Source: Lewinellaceae bacterium (GTDB lineage Bacteria > Bacteroidota > Bacteroidia > Chitinophagales > Saprospiraceae). From it: DNA of 64,000 nt. The stretch is from NCBI GenBank assembly GCA_020636195.1, contig JACJYH010000001.1, forward strand, positions 186,001-250,000. Direction: 5' to 3'. Position 1 is the first letter of the stretch. Each line of letters opens with the position of its first letter. The notes below the pieces were generated by a model that was given only the letters and a program-made list of their open reading frames with translations, ran no database searches and had not been told where the DNA came from. A program made the position numbers and the translations under genes. Below, in pieces: positions 45,955 to 56,136 of this stretch.

Positions 45955-48228
45955 CTACTTATTTATTTCTGCTCTGATTTGATTGAGTGCAGAACCCCAT
46001 TTCAACCATTCAATCTGTGCGTCATTATAGGTATGATTGGCTAAAATGTAATCATCCGTGCCATCTGCATGATGTAATTGCACTCCAAGTGGTTGATTTG
46101 GCGCCATGGTACTAAAACCTAAAATAGACACCTGATCATCTTGGCGAATTTTTTCATAATCCGATGGATCTGTGAATGTCAGCGCTAACATACCTTGTTT
46201 TTTAAGATTTGTCTCGTGAATCCTCGCAAAAGATTTTACCATGACGGCTTTTACGCCCAAGAATCGTGGCTGCATGGCCGCATGTTCACGTGATGATCCT
46301 TCACCATAGTTTTCCTCGCCAAATACAATCGTGCCAATATGTTTATCTCGATATGTCTTTGCAGAATCCGGAACAGCCATATACGTATTTGATATATAAT
46401 TCAAAACGTTATTGGTTTCATTATTATAAGCATTGACTGCGCCTATCAACGTGTTATTGGAAATATTTTCTAGGTGACCTCTATATGTGAGCCATGGACC
46501 GGCCATTGAAATATGATCTGTGGTACACTTGCCTTTCGCTTTGATCAGTACTCTCATGCCCACAAGCTCAATGGGTTTGATGGGCTCAAATGCTTTCAAC
46601 AATTGTAACCTGTCAGATGTAGGTTTGACGATGACTTCAATGGCGGAACCGTCCGCAGCAGGCGCCAAGAACCCTGCATCTTGTACATCAAAACCCTTTG
46701 GTGGGAGTTCCATACCTGTAGGTTCATCCAATTTGACTTCCTCCCCATTTTCATTGGTCAATGTATCTGTTATTGGATTGAAATCCAATCTTCCGGCCAA
46801 TGCAATGGCAGTCACCATTTCCGGCGATGTGACAAAAGCATGGGTATTTGGATTGCCATCAGCTCTCTTTGAAAAGTTTCTATTGAATGAGTGTACAATC
46901 GTATTTTTTTCTTTTTTATCTGCACCTTCTCTATCCCACTGTCCGATACATGGTCCACAAGCATTGGCAAAGACTGTTCCTCCAATTTGATTAAAAATAT
47001 CGATGAAACCGTCCCTTTCTATTGTAAACCTCACCTGTTCGCTTCCTGGAGTAACCGTAAACTCAGATTTTGTTTTTAAATTTTTATCAATGGCCTGTTT
47101 TGCTACCGAAGCGGCCCTTGAAATATCTTCATATGACGAATTTGTGCATGACCCTATTAATCCAACTTCTACCTTTACGGGCCAATCTTTCCCCTTGTCT
47201 TTTAGCACTTCTTTCATTTGCGAAATCGGTGTTGCTAAGTCTGGAGTAAATGGTCCATTGAGATGTGGTTCCAATTCTGATAGGTTGATTTCAATGACTT
47301 GGTCAAAATACTTTTCAGGACTTTGATAACATTCTTCATCTGCCGTTAAATACTCTGCAATGGAATCCGCTAAATGGGCAACTTCTTCCCTTCCGGTAGC
47401 ATTAAGGTATCGAGACATTGAAGCATCGTAACCAAAGGTTGAAGTAGTGGCACCTATCTCTGCACCCATATTGCAAATAGTTCCTTTTCCTGTGGCTGAT
47501 AAAGATTTTGCGCCTTCACCAAAGTACTCTACTATTGCACCTGTACCTCCCTTTACAGTAAGAATACCTGCAACCTTCAAAATGACATCTTTTGGTGACG
47601 TCCATCCTGAAAGCTTTCCGGTAAGTTTTACGCCTATCAATTTCGGCATTTTCAACTCCCACGCCATTCCTGCCATTACATCTACCGCATCTGCGCCACC
47701 TACGCCTATTGCCACCATACCCAATCCTCCGGCGTTGACCGTATGAGAGTCAGTACCGATCATCATCCCTCCCGGAAAGGCATAATTTTCCAATACTACT
47801 TGGTGAATGATTCCTGCTCCCGGTTTCCAAAATCCTATTCCGTACTTATTTGAGATAGATTGCAAAAAATCAAAAACTTCAGAATTGATGTCCAATGCCC
47901 ATTTTAAGTCTTGATTGGCGCTGGTTTTCGCTTGTATCAAATGGTCACAATGCACAGTGCTCGGAACCGCAACTTTTGTCCTACCTGCTGTCATAAATTG
48001 CAATAAAGCCATCTGTGCAGTGGCGTCTTGCATCGCTACTCTATCAGGTGCAAAAAACACATATTCATTACCTCTTTTATAATCCTTGAGGGGAGAATCA
48101 GGGTGTAAATGAGCATAAAGTATCTTTTCTGATAATGTCATCGGTCTTTGAAGGACAGCTTTGGCAGCTTTAATTTTTTCGGGCATACTCGCATATACCT
48201 CTCTTATCATATCAATGTCGAAAATCAT
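45955..48228 (-). CDS. acn: Aconitate hydratase (mitochondrial-type)
   Basis: 757 residues. [4Fe-4S] ligands are the Cys in GSCTNSSYED and the two in NACGPCIGQW. TDSHTVNAGGLG and the swivel domain KGKCTTDHISMAGPW, NYGEGSSREHAA are present. Length and the N-terminal MTLSEKILYAHL fit the mitochondrial-type aconitase common in Bacteroidota rather than bacterial AcnA or AcnB. It interconverts citrate and isocitrate in the TCA cycle. Confidence 0.95.
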   Translation of the reverse strand: MIFDIDMIREVYASMPEKIKAAKAVLQRPMTLSEKILYAHLHPDSPLKDYKRGNEYVFFAPDRVAMQDATAQMALLQFMTAGRTKVAVPSTVHCDHLIQAKTSANQDLKWALDINSEVFDFLQSISNKYGIGFWKPGAGIIHQVVLENYAFPGGMMIGTDSHTVNAGGLGMVAIGVGGADAVDVMAGMAWELKMPKLIGVKLTGKLSGWTSPKDVILKVAGILTVKGGTGAIVEYFGEGAKSLSATGKGTICNMGAEIGATTSTFGYDASMSRYLNATGREEVAHLADSIAEYLTADEECYQSPEKYFDQVIEINLSELEPHLNGPFTPDLATPISQMKEVLKDKGKDWPVKVEVGLIGSCTNSSYEDISRAASVAKQAIDKNLKTKSEFTVTPGSEQVRFTIERDGFIDIFNQIGGTVFANACGPCIGQWDREGADKKEKNTIVHSFNRNFSKRADGNPNTHAFVTSPEMVTAIALAGRLDFNPITDTLTNENGEEVKLDEPTGMELPPKGFDVQDAGFLAPAADGSAIEVIVKPTSDRLQLLKAFEPIKPIELVGMRVLIKAKGKCTTDHISMAGPWLTYRGHLENISNNTLIGAVNAYNNETNNVLNYISNTYMAVPDSAKTYRDKHIGTIVFGEENYGEGSSREHAAMQPRFLGVKAVMVKSFARIHETNLKKQGMLALTFTDPSDYEKIRQDDQVSILGFSTMAPNQPLGVQLHHADGTDDYILANHTYNDAQIEWLKWGSALNQIRAEINK

Positions 48229-48427
48229 AATGTGAAAGTGGATGTGGTGAAAATTGCAAAAATAATAAAACTAAAGGATTGGATTTCAAAATGATTCGAT
48301 TTAATCATTTATTTTTTAATGTTTTTACTTTTGTGAGCATTCAAGTAAAATATCTAAAATTGAATTTATTGGATTGACATTCAAACATTTTAGTTGATGG
48401 GATGTTATGTTTTTTTATTTTTAATGT

Positions 48428-48766
48428 ATGCAATCCTTTGAATTAACAAAACTATATTATTCCATCGGAGAGGTGGCAGATATGTTTAGTGTTGCGCCTT
48501 CTATGATTCGGTATTGGGAATCAGAGTTTAAACAGCTCAAACCCGGAAAAAACAGTAAAGGAGAAAGAAAATACACTTCTAAAGATATTCGAATCTTGTC
48601 TCATATTTTTCATTTGGTCAAAGAAAAAGGTTTTACCATCGATGGAGCCAAAAAAGAGTTGGAGTTCGAGAAAAAAACCAACAAAGAACAAGAAGCTCTG
48701 ATAAAAAAATTGAATGATATGAAGGAACAACTGATTAAACTAAGAAAGTTTATTTCAGAGCATTAA
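48428..48766 (+). CDS. MerR-family transcriptional regulator
   Basis: 112 residues. The N-terminal winged helix reads YYSIGEVADMFSVAPSMIRYWESEFKQLKPGKNSKGERKYTSKDIRIL, a MerR DNA-binding domain, and a short coiled coil follows. There is no effector domain, which is typical of this common Bacteroidota MerR protein. uvrB starts 24 bases downstream, so the two may be co-transcribed. Target unknown. Confidence 0.9.
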   Translation: MQSFELTKLYYSIGEVADMFSVAPSMIRYWESEFKQLKPGKNSKGERKYTSKDIRILSHIFHLVKEKGFTIDGAKKELEFEKKTNKEQEALIKKLNDMKEQLIKLRKFISEH

Positions 48767-48790
48767 TTCCGTATTTTCCTAATCATTTCC

Positions 48791-50806
48791 ATGAGTTTCA
48801 ACCTGACATCCCATTATCAACCTACGGGAGACCAACCCAATGCCATCCGCCAACTTGTTCAAGGTTTACAAAATGACGAAAGGGATCAAGTTTTACTTGG
48901 CGTTACCGGTTCAGGGAAAACATTTACTATGGCGAATGTCATTGCAGAGACAGGGCGACCAACTTTGATCCTTACACATAACAAGACACTGACGGCTCAG
49001 CTCTATGGTGAAATGTGTGAGTTTTTTCCAAATAATGCTGTGGAATATTTCGTGTCTTACTATGATTATTATCAACCGGAAGCTTATATCACCCATTCTG
49101 ATACATACATTGAAAAAGATTTACAGATCAATGAAGAAATAGACAAATTGCGGCTGAGGGCCACAACTTCTCTTTTGAGTGGAAGAAGAGATGTCATCAT
49201 AGTTTCATCTGTCTCATGTATTTATGGTATGGGAAATCCTGATGATTATAAGACAGGTATCATCAGAATTCAAAAAGGGCAAAAAGTCTCAAGAAACGGG
49301 TTTTTATATCAGTTAGTTCAAAGCTTATACTCCAGAACAGAATCCGATTTCAAACGCGGCACATTCAGAGTTAGAGGTGATACAGTCGACGTCAATCTAC
49401 CTTACTTGGATACCGGATACAGGATTATTTTCTTCGGTGATGAGATAGAATCCATAGAGCAAATCGAGATTGCCACAAGTAAAAAGATAAAATCGATTGA
49501 TTTTGCTGCCATTTTTCCTGCAAATTTATACGTTGCACCGAAGGATAGATTGAACCAAGTGATTAGAGATATAGAAGATGAGCTATATAAACACGAAAAG
49601 TTTTTTCAAGAGGAAGGCAGATATATAGAAGCTCAAAGAATCAAAGAAAGGGTAGTTTTTGATCTCGAGATGATAAGAGAATTGGGATATTGCAGCGGTA
49701 TAGAAAATTATTCGCGCTTTTTTGACGGAAGAAAACCGGGGACAAGGCCATTTTGCTTGCTAGACTACTTCCCTGAGGATTATTTGATGATCATTGACGA
49801 AAGTCACGTGACGCTTCCGCAAGTTCGTGGTATGTGGGGCGGTGATAGGGCACGAAAATTAAACTTGGTGAATTATGGATTTCGGCTTCCCTCTGCCATA
49901 GATAACCGACCACTTAGTTTTGAAGAATTCGAATCCATCATCCATCAAGTCATCTATGTAAGTGCAACACCCGGAGATTATGAGCTTTTGCGGACGGAAG
50001 GAATGGTGGTAGAACAAATAGTTCGTCCAACCGGATTGCTAGATCCACCAATTGAAGTCAGACCTAGCATCAATCAAATTGATGATTTATTGGATGAAAT
50101 CCAGAAAAGGATTGATCTGAATGAGCGTGTTTTGGTGACAACTTTGACCAAAAGAATGGCAGAAGAGCTAACAAATTACCTTCAAAAGTTATCAGTAAAA
50201 GTCAGATATATCCATTCTGAAGTTGACACTATGGATCGCGTAGAAATACTTCGGGATCTGAGATTGGGAGAATTTGATGTTTTGGTAGGTGTCAATCTAT
50301 TGCGAGAAGGCTTAGACTTACCGGAAGTGTCCTTAGTCGCTGTGATAGATGCGGATAAAGAAGGCTTCCTCAGAAATAACAGATCTTTGACTCAAACCGC
50401 AGGAAGAGCAGCAAGAAACTCAAATGGATTGGTCATTTTTTATGCGGACAAAGTCACTGAAAGTATGCAAACCACAATTGATGAAACCAACAGACGGAGA
50501 GCCATTCAAATGGAATACAACGACAAAAATGGCATCATCCCTACTACCATCGCCAAAACAAAAGAAGAAATCGTCCAACAAAAGTCAATATTAGATGTAA
50601 GAGGCAAAAAACCAACACCTTATGTGGAGAAATCATATGAAGACAATGTAGCAGCAGATCCTGTGCTTGCATACTTGAACAAGGATCAAATATCCAAGCT
50701 CATTCAAGATACGGAGGCAAAAATGAAACAAGCAGCAAAAGATTTAGACTTCTTTACGGCTGCACAGTTGAGAGACGAACTAATGGCACTTAAGAAAAAA
50801 TTGTAG
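48791..50806 (+). CDS. uvrB: Excinuclease ABC subunit B
   Basis: 671 residues. Walker A is GVTGSGKT at 38-45, the damage-verifying beta-hairpin YYDYYQPEAYI follows, then IIDESH (motif II), TLTKRMAEELT and QTAGRAARN (motif VI), and a C-terminal UVR motif (AAKDLDFFTAAQLRDELMALK). It is complete and of the usual length. It loads at DNA lesions with UvrA and recruits UvrC. Confidence 0.97.
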   Translation: MSFNLTSHYQPTGDQPNAIRQLVQGLQNDERDQVLLGVTGSGKTFTMANVIAETGRPTLILTHNKTLTAQLYGEMCEFFPNNAVEYFVSYYDYYQPEAYITHSDTYIEKDLQINEEIDKLRLRATTSLLSGRRDVIIVSSVSCIYGMGNPDDYKTGIIRIQKGQKVSRNGFLYQLVQSLYSRTESDFKRGTFRVRGDTVDVNLPYLDTGYRIIFFGDEIESIEQIEIATSKKIKSIDFAAIFPANLYVAPKDRLNQVIRDIEDELYKHEKFFQEEGRYIEAQRIKERVVFDLEMIRELGYCSGIENYSRFFDGRKPGTRPFCLLDYFPEDYLMIIDESHVTLPQVRGMWGGDRARKLNLVNYGFRLPSAIDNRPLSFEEFESIIHQVIYVSATPGDYELLRTEGMVVEQIVRPTGLLDPPIEVRPSINQIDDLLDEIQKRIDLNERVLVTTLTKRMAEELTNYLQKLSVKVRYIHSEVDTMDRVEILRDLRLGEFDVLVGVNLLREGLDLPEVSLVAVIDADKEGFLRNNRSLTQTAGRAARNSNGLVIFYADKVTESMQTTIDETNRRRAIQMEYNDKNGIIPTTIAKTKEEIVQQKSILDVRGKKPTPYVEKSYEDNVAADPVLAYLNKDQISKLIQDTEAKMKQAAKDLDFFTAAQLRDELMALKKKL

Positions 50807-50837
50807 CTGCCAATCACTTTAATTTTATTGATTTTCA

Positions 50838-50866
50838 TTGAATTTTATTCAAAATATGTACTTTTG
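50838..50866 (+). promoter_or_regulatory. Bacteroidota promoter for the POT transporter
   Basis: TTG (50838-50840) and TACTTTTG (50859-50866, a TAnnTTTG match) are 18 bases apart, and the gene starts 20 bases downstream. Confidence 0.55.
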
Positions 50867-50886
50867 GTCGAATAAATCAAAGTATC

Positions 50887-52377
50887 ATGGAGCGTCCTCA
50901 CAACATCACTTTAGAACAAATCCAATCATTTGAAGGTAAATATCCAAAGCAATTATGGTACCTGTTTTTCACAGAAATGTGGGAAAGGTTTTGTTTCTAT
51001 GGAATGAGAGGTGTTTTGGCCATTTTTATGGTTAACCAATTGGGTTTTAATGCCAAAGATTCTAATCTTAAGTACGGAGCCATCCAAGCTTTTGTATATG
51101 CTTTTACATTCATTGGAGGCATCTTCGCTGACAAGGTTTTGGGGTTCAAAAAATCATTGTTTTTTGGTGGAATTGTTATGATTTTGGGCAACTTGTTGAT
51201 CGCATTTTCTCCTGAAAAGATGTTTTTCTTTGGTATCACTTTAACCATCATTGGTACAGGCTTTTTCAAACCCAATATTTCTTCAATGGTTGGAGAGCTC
51301 TATAAGGAAGGCGATAGCCGGAGAGATGCCGGATTCGGATTATTTTATTCGGGTATCAATATCGGTGCGCTTTTAGGTGGCGCTTTATGTGTTTGGCTCG
51401 GTAAATATTATGATTGGTCGTATGCATTTCTAGCTGCCGCCATTGTCATGATCATCGGTGTTGGAACATTTGTCTATACGAAAAACTTCTTAGGGCCAAT
51501 AGGTGATTCTCCATTGTTACACTTAGACATTTCTAAAAGAAGGATGAAAGAAATCATGGTTTATTTAGGTTCTATCATTTCTATTCCATTGATTTACATT
51601 ATGATTAAAAATACTGATTATACCGATTACTTCATGTATTCGGTTGGACCGGTTGCCCTCATTTATTTTTTATATGAAACTTTTAAAATTTCAAATCCTA
51701 ATACGCGTCAAAAACTCTTTGCTGCCCTGATTTTTATCGTTTTTTCCATTGTATTTTGGGCGTTTTTTGAGCAAAGTGGTGGTTCATTGAGCTTATTTGC
51801 CGAAAAGAATTTAGATTTCAATCTGTTGGGTTTTCACATGGACCCAAATGTTGTCAATAATACCAGCAATGCATTATTTGTAATATTGTTTAGTCCACTC
51901 ATCGGACTTCTGTGGATATGGTTATCCAAAAGAAAACTTGAGCCAAACACCGTTTTAAAATTTGGTTTCGGGTTTATTTTCTTGGCAGCAGCATTCTATG
52001 TTTTTTATGCTACACGGTTTTTTGCCACTCCTGAAGGGATAACTTCCTTGAATGTTTTTACTGCTGCATATTTAGTTATCACATTAGCTGAATTATTTCT
52101 CTCACCTATTGGATTATCCATTATCACAAAATTATCTCCTAAACACTTGGGCGGAATGATGATGGGATTATGGTTTCTCGCAAGTGCTTATGGACAATAC
52201 GTTGCTGGGATTTTAGGTGCCGGAATGAGTACACCCGATGAATCTGCATCGCTCGCAGAGAAACTGATGCTTTATACAGATGGATATCGCCAATTAGCCA
52301 TTTATGCGCTCATTGCAGGAATTCTCTTGATAGTCATTTCACCATTGGTCAGAAAACTCATGCACGAAGTTAAGTAG
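50887..52377 (+). CDS. POT/PTR2-family proton-coupled oligopeptide transporter
   Basis: 496 residues, about 12-14 membrane segments. The proton-coupling ExxER motif is FFTEMWERFCFYGMRG at the first helix, followed by GGIFADKVLGFKK and GTGFFKPNISSMVGELY, all typical of the PTR2 family. It imports di- and tripeptides across the inner membrane. It is preceded by its own promoter and ends 29 bases from a convergent lipoprotein gene. Confidence 0.93.
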   Translation: MERPHNITLEQIQSFEGKYPKQLWYLFFTEMWERFCFYGMRGVLAIFMVNQLGFNAKDSNLKYGAIQAFVYAFTFIGGIFADKVLGFKKSLFFGGIVMILGNLLIAFSPEKMFFFGITLTIIGTGFFKPNISSMVGELYKEGDSRRDAGFGLFYSGINIGALLGGALCVWLGKYYDWSYAFLAAAIVMIIGVGTFVYTKNFLGPIGDSPLLHLDISKRRMKEIMVYLGSIISIPLIYIMIKNTDYTDYFMYSVGPVALIYFLYETFKISNPNTRQKLFAALIFIVFSIVFWAFFEQSGGSLSLFAEKNLDFNLLGFHMDPNVVNNTSNALFVILFSPLIGLLWIWLSKRKLEPNTVLKFGFGFIFLAAAFYVFYATRFFATPEGITSLNVFTAAYLVITLAELFLSPIGLSIITKLSPKHLGGMMMGLWFLASAYGQYVAGILGAGMSTPDESASLAEKLMLYTDGYRQLAIYALIAGILLIVISPLVRKLMHEVK

Positions 52378-52406
52378 TACAAAACTTGAATCCTTTTACC
52401 ATCTAA

Positions 52407-53114
52407 TCATCGATTAGTGGAAGGTTTCAATTTCATCATATTTCTGATATTGTCTATTTCTGTTTCAGTAAAAGTCAAGTCCCAGAAATCATAACTATTG
52501 TTTGTGTATATCCTCAAACTAAACTTTTGAAAAGGTGGGTTTTTAGCCAATTCTGAAATAGGAATTTGGACATACCTTTTTGATGCCACTTTATCTAAGA
52601 TTTCCGTATCAATACTTGTGTTTTTATCTGTTTGTGTTGTTGTGGTGGTTTTAGTATCTGTGACCACCTGAGTATTGTCTTTTGATGCCTCATTGATAGA
52701 TTTATTTGGCTCTATTTTAGTAGTATTGTCCACTTTGACATCAGTTGTAGTAGTGGACAATTCTGTAATGGTGTTTTCTTTTTCTTTATAATTGATGTTT
52801 TCTGATATGTTTCCGAGAGCTAATGGTGTAGAGTTCTGCGGAAAAACCAAATATACAGTATCCTTATAATCCGGTTCGATGCTGGTGAAGTTTGAAATCA
52901 CCTCCAATTTTATTGATTCGGGATCGGATTTATAGTGGATAAACGACAACTTAAAACTCCTTAAATTGCGATTGACTTTTGAGCGGGTTATTTTTGTGCT
53001 ATTGAAAATGTGTATCTCCTCATTTTTTACCTGATCTTGAATCACTCTCATTGGTGTAGGAATGGTACATGCTGTCAGTTGTAGGGTAATAAGTAAGTAA
53101 AAATAATATTTCAT
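52407..53114 (-). CDS. Small lipoprotein of unknown function
   Basis: 235 residues with a lipobox LTAC (Cys16). A central stretch (~115-165) is very rich in Thr, Asn, Asp and Lys and is probably disordered; a C-terminal block (~180-235) contains FSLRIYTNNSYDFWDLTFTETEIDNI. No family recognised. It stands alone. Confidence 0.7.
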   Translation of the reverse strand: MKYYFYLLITLQLTACTIPTPMRVIQDQVKNEEIHIFNSTKITRSKVNRNLRSFKLSFIHYKSDPESIKLEVISNFTSIEPDYKDTVYLVFPQNSTPLALGNISENINYKEKENTITELSTTTTDVKVDNTTKIEPNKSINEASKDNTQVVTDTKTTTTTQTDKNTSIDTEILDKVASKRYVQIPISELAKNPPFQKFSLRIYTNNSYDFWDLTFTETEIDNIRNMMKLKPSTNR

Positions 53115-53260
53115 GTGTGCGGTTTTAAATTGTTTTTTTATTACAAATTGGATTGCTAGATAAACTTTTTAAGCAATTTCTTGTGAAATAATTTCATGAT
53201 ATCTATTTTGTAAATTTCATGTTTACTGATGCAAGTGCAAATATATAAATATACTTTAAA

Positions 53261-54187
53261 TCAATCGCCCATTTTCAGCTTTTTGAATACAATATTATCC
53301 GAATCCAAATTCTTTGTTTTAAAGTATGCTGAAATGTCTTCTAACTGAACCAAATGGCCATCATGGTCAATCATAAAAGGGAAAAATCCTAAGTCTTTAA
53401 GTAAGTTTTCAGCACTTGTGTGTTCTACATTTCCTCTTTTTTCTGAGAGGAATTCCATCACTACATAAGGTGCATGGCTTGATAGGAAGTTCTTTAATCC
53501 TTTAATCACTTTAAATTCTGCGCCTTCCACATCAATTTTAATGATTTTCGGAATCACTTTCTCATTGTCAAAAAACCTTTCTAATACCATGCTTTTGATA
53601 TCTATTACCCTTGGAGTGTAATTCGAAAACCATTCCTCATTTTGAAATTGCTGTACGTCAAGGGTATTGTATTCCGAGTATAAATTAGGGAATTCGTAAA
53701 ACTTCAATGTGCTATCTTCATCAGATACTGCCACATTATAACAATGAACATTGGAACAATTGTCTGCATTTTTCTTTAAAATATTGTAAGATTTGGGTGA
53801 TGCTTCAAAAGCATAAACTAAACCATTTTCTCCAACAATAACTGATGATAGCAGGGAAAAATAGCCATAATGTGCACCCACATCGACAAACGTTTCACCA
53901 TTTTGCAAATTCAAAATTAAAAACTTGGCAAGGTGAATTTCAGATACATGTGACTTTCCACCTGTTAAATAAATATCTGTGCTAGAAGGCAAAAGGATAT
54001 GCATTTTTTTATTAAAAAAAGTATCCGCAATACTTCCCAATTCCTGTTTTCTATTTTTATAGATGAGCTCTCTAAAAAGGATTGCTTTACTATATTTGAA
54101 TGGGTGCATTAGAAACCTTTCAGACTTAGATGCTAATGCTATCTTTTCAACTTCTTTTATTTTCTCAAGTAACATGTTTGTAATCAT
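53261..54187 (-). CDS. FkbM-family methyltransferase
   Basis: 308 residues. The SAM site is FVDVGAHYGYFSLLSS followed by VYAFEASPKSYNILKKN, and the second half has KIDVEGAEFKVIKGL, the FkbM hallmark. These enzymes methylate hydroxyl groups of glycans or lipids. There is no glycan cluster immediately around it. Confidence 0.88.
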   Translation of the reverse strand: MITNMLLEKIKEVEKIALASKSERFLMHPFKYSKAILFRELIYKNRKQELGSIADTFFNKKMHILLPSSTDIYLTGGKSHVSEIHLAKFLILNLQNGETFVDVGAHYGYFSLLSSVIVGENGLVYAFEASPKSYNILKKNADNCSNVHCYNVAVSDEDSTLKFYEFPNLYSEYNTLDVQQFQNEEWFSNYTPRVIDIKSMVLERFFDNEKVIPKIIKIDVEGAEFKVIKGLKNFLSSHAPYVVMEFLSEKRGNVEHTSAENLLKDLGFFPFMIDHDGHLVQLEDISAYFKTKNLDSDNIVFKKLKMGD

Positions 54188-54282
54188 ATCATTTCTACTT
54201 TTGAAAATTCAGGCATTTCGAAATTATTTCCAGAATTTGAATGTATTTCAATTCAAAGTTCATCAGTACATATTCTTCCTAT

Positions 54283-55248
54283 CTACCACCCCAAAATGAT
54301 GGCAAACATCAATGGAGCTACGATGGTAGCATCGCTTTCAACGATAAATTTCGGTGTATCAATGTCCAATTTACCCCATGTTATTTTTTCGTTTGGTACA
54401 GCTCCTGAATAGGATCCATAGCTGGTAGTGCTATCGCTGATCTGACAGAAATATGACCAAAACGGAATGTCATACATTTCCATATCTTGGTAGAGCATAG
54501 GAACTACGCATATCGGAAAATCACCAGCAATTCCACCACCGATCTGAAAAAATCCAACTCCTTTTCCTCCGCTATTTTTAGTGTACCAATCTGCCAACCA
54601 CATCATGTACTCTATACCACTTTTCATTGTGGAAGCTTTGAGTTGGCCTTTGATGCAGTAGGATGCAAAGATATTTCCCATTGTACTGTCTTCCCATCCT
54701 GGCACCACAATAGGAATATTCTTTTCCGCTGCAGCTAGCATCCAGCTATTTTTGGGGTCGATTTCATAATATTGTTCTAGAACACCGCTGAGCAACATCT
54801 GGTACATGAATTCATGTGGGAAGAACCGTTTTCCACTTTTCTCCGCATTACTCCAAATATCCCATAGGTGTTTTTGCAGTCTTCTGAATGCTTCCTCTTC
54901 TGGGATGCATGTATCTGTCACTCTATTATAATGGTTTTCAAGAAGCTCCCATTCCTCTTTAGGGCTTAAATCTCTATAATTTGGCACCCTTTTGTAATGT
55001 GAATGGGCCACCAAGTTCATGATATCTTCTTCTAGGTTGGCGCCTGTACAAGAAATGATATGCACTTTGTCTTGTCTGATCATTTCTGCCAATGATTTTC
55101 CAAGTTCTGCTGTACTCATGGCACCCGCAAGCGTTACCATCATTTTTCCACCTTCTTGGAGATGGGTAACATATCCATCAGCAGCATCTATCAGCGCTGC
55201 CGCATTAAAGTGCCTATAATGATGTTTTAAAAATTCAGAAATTTGCAT
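54283..55248 (-). CDS. Deoxyhypusine-synthase-like enzyme (DHS/homospermidine synthase family)
   Basis: 321 residues. The NAD/spermidine-binding features SCTGANLEEDI, GIAGDFPICVVP and SYGSYSGAVPNEKITWGKL are conserved. Lys293 in TWGKL corresponds to the lysine (human DHS Lys329) that forms the imine intermediate, so an aminobutyl-transfer reaction is likely. Bacteria lack eIF5A, so the real product may be homospermidine or another aminobutylated compound. It follows the agmatinase gene by 12 bases and ends the polyamine operon. Confidence 0.88.
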   Translation of the reverse strand: MQISEFLKHHYRHFNAAALIDAADGYVTHLQEGGKMMVTLAGAMSTAELGKSLAEMIRQDKVHIISCTGANLEEDIMNLVAHSHYKRVPNYRDLSPKEEWELLENHYNRVTDTCIPEEEAFRRLQKHLWDIWSNAEKSGKRFFPHEFMYQMLLSGVLEQYYEIDPKNSWMLAAAEKNIPIVVPGWEDSTMGNIFASYCIKGQLKASTMKSGIEYMMWLADWYTKNSGGKGVGFFQIGGGIAGDFPICVVPMLYQDMEMYDIPFWSYFCQISDSTTSYGSYSGAVPNEKITWGKLDIDTPKFIVESDATIVAPLMFAIILGW

Positions 55249-55260
55249 GAATGAAAAATT

Positions 55261-56136
55261 TTATGGGTTGACGAGTTGATTTTCAAATTTATACGTCAAC
55301 ATTTTGTAATATAATTTTGCCGCTAAAAAATCTGGTGCAGGATTGTGTTCACTGGGCAAAAGCTCAACAATATCAAAACCTACAACATTTTTTCTGTGGA
55401 ATACCTTTCTTAAAAATTCTAATGTAGGATACCATTGTAAACCTCCAGGTTCCGGTGTTCCCGTAGATGGCATCAATGAGGAGTCAAAAGCATCAAGGTC
55501 AAACGTGATATAGACATCCTTTGTCATCTTCCCGATGGCTTCCTCCATCCAATAATCATTATCTATTATCTGATGAGCAAAATACACCTTTTTAGGATTC
55601 ATAAATGCTTTCTCGGATACATCCATGCTCCTGATACCTACCTGAATCAAGTTAGTGTTTTTTGATGCATCGTGCACCGCACATGCGTGATTATAGGGTG
55701 TTCCCATATATTCATCACGGAGATCTGCGTGGGCATCTATTTGCAAAACAGTAAGATTTGGGTACTTTTCATAATAAGCTTTCAGTAACCCAATACTTAT
55801 AGAGTGCTCACCACCAAAAACAGTATAAAATTTTCCTAATGCTATGTTCTTCTTGGCTTCATTGTACACAGCCTTGAAAACATTTTCGGGAGAAGATTCT
55901 TCTGTAATAGAAGGTAATGTATGAACGCCAACTTTATACACCTCTGTATCTGTCTCAATGTCATACAATTCCATATTGGCAGAAGCCCACCAAAAAGCAT
56001 CAAAACCTTTATCAGCACCCTTTCCCCAACTACTCGTTCCATCATAAGGAATGCTTTGTAAAAGCACCTGTGATGTTTCAAAATTTGCATTCTCCTCTGG
56101 GATTCCGGCGTATGTAGTGATGTCACTATTGATCAT
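55261..56136 (-). CDS. speB: Ureohydrolase, probable agmatinase
   Basis: 291 residues. The two-manganese site is complete: His111 (GGEHSIS), Asp134-x-His136-x-Asp138 (DAHADL) and Asp213-x-Asp215 (FDLDAFDSS). Context decides for agmatine: it overlaps the arginine decarboxylase gene by 11 bases, so putrescine plus urea is the expected product. Arginase or another guanidine hydrolase cannot be fully excluded. Confidence 0.88.
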   Translation of the reverse strand: MINSDITTYAGIPEENANFETSQVLLQSIPYDGTSSWGKGADKGFDAFWWASANMELYDIETDTEVYKVGVHTLPSITEESSPENVFKAVYNEAKKNIALGKFYTVFGGEHSISIGLLKAYYEKYPNLTVLQIDAHADLRDEYMGTPYNHACAVHDASKNTNLIQVGIRSMDVSEKAFMNPKKVYFAHQIIDNDYWMEEAIGKMTKDVYITFDLDAFDSSLMPSTGTPEPGGLQWYPTLEFLRKVFHRKNVVGFDIVELLPSEHNPAPDFLAAKLYYKMLTYKFENQLVNP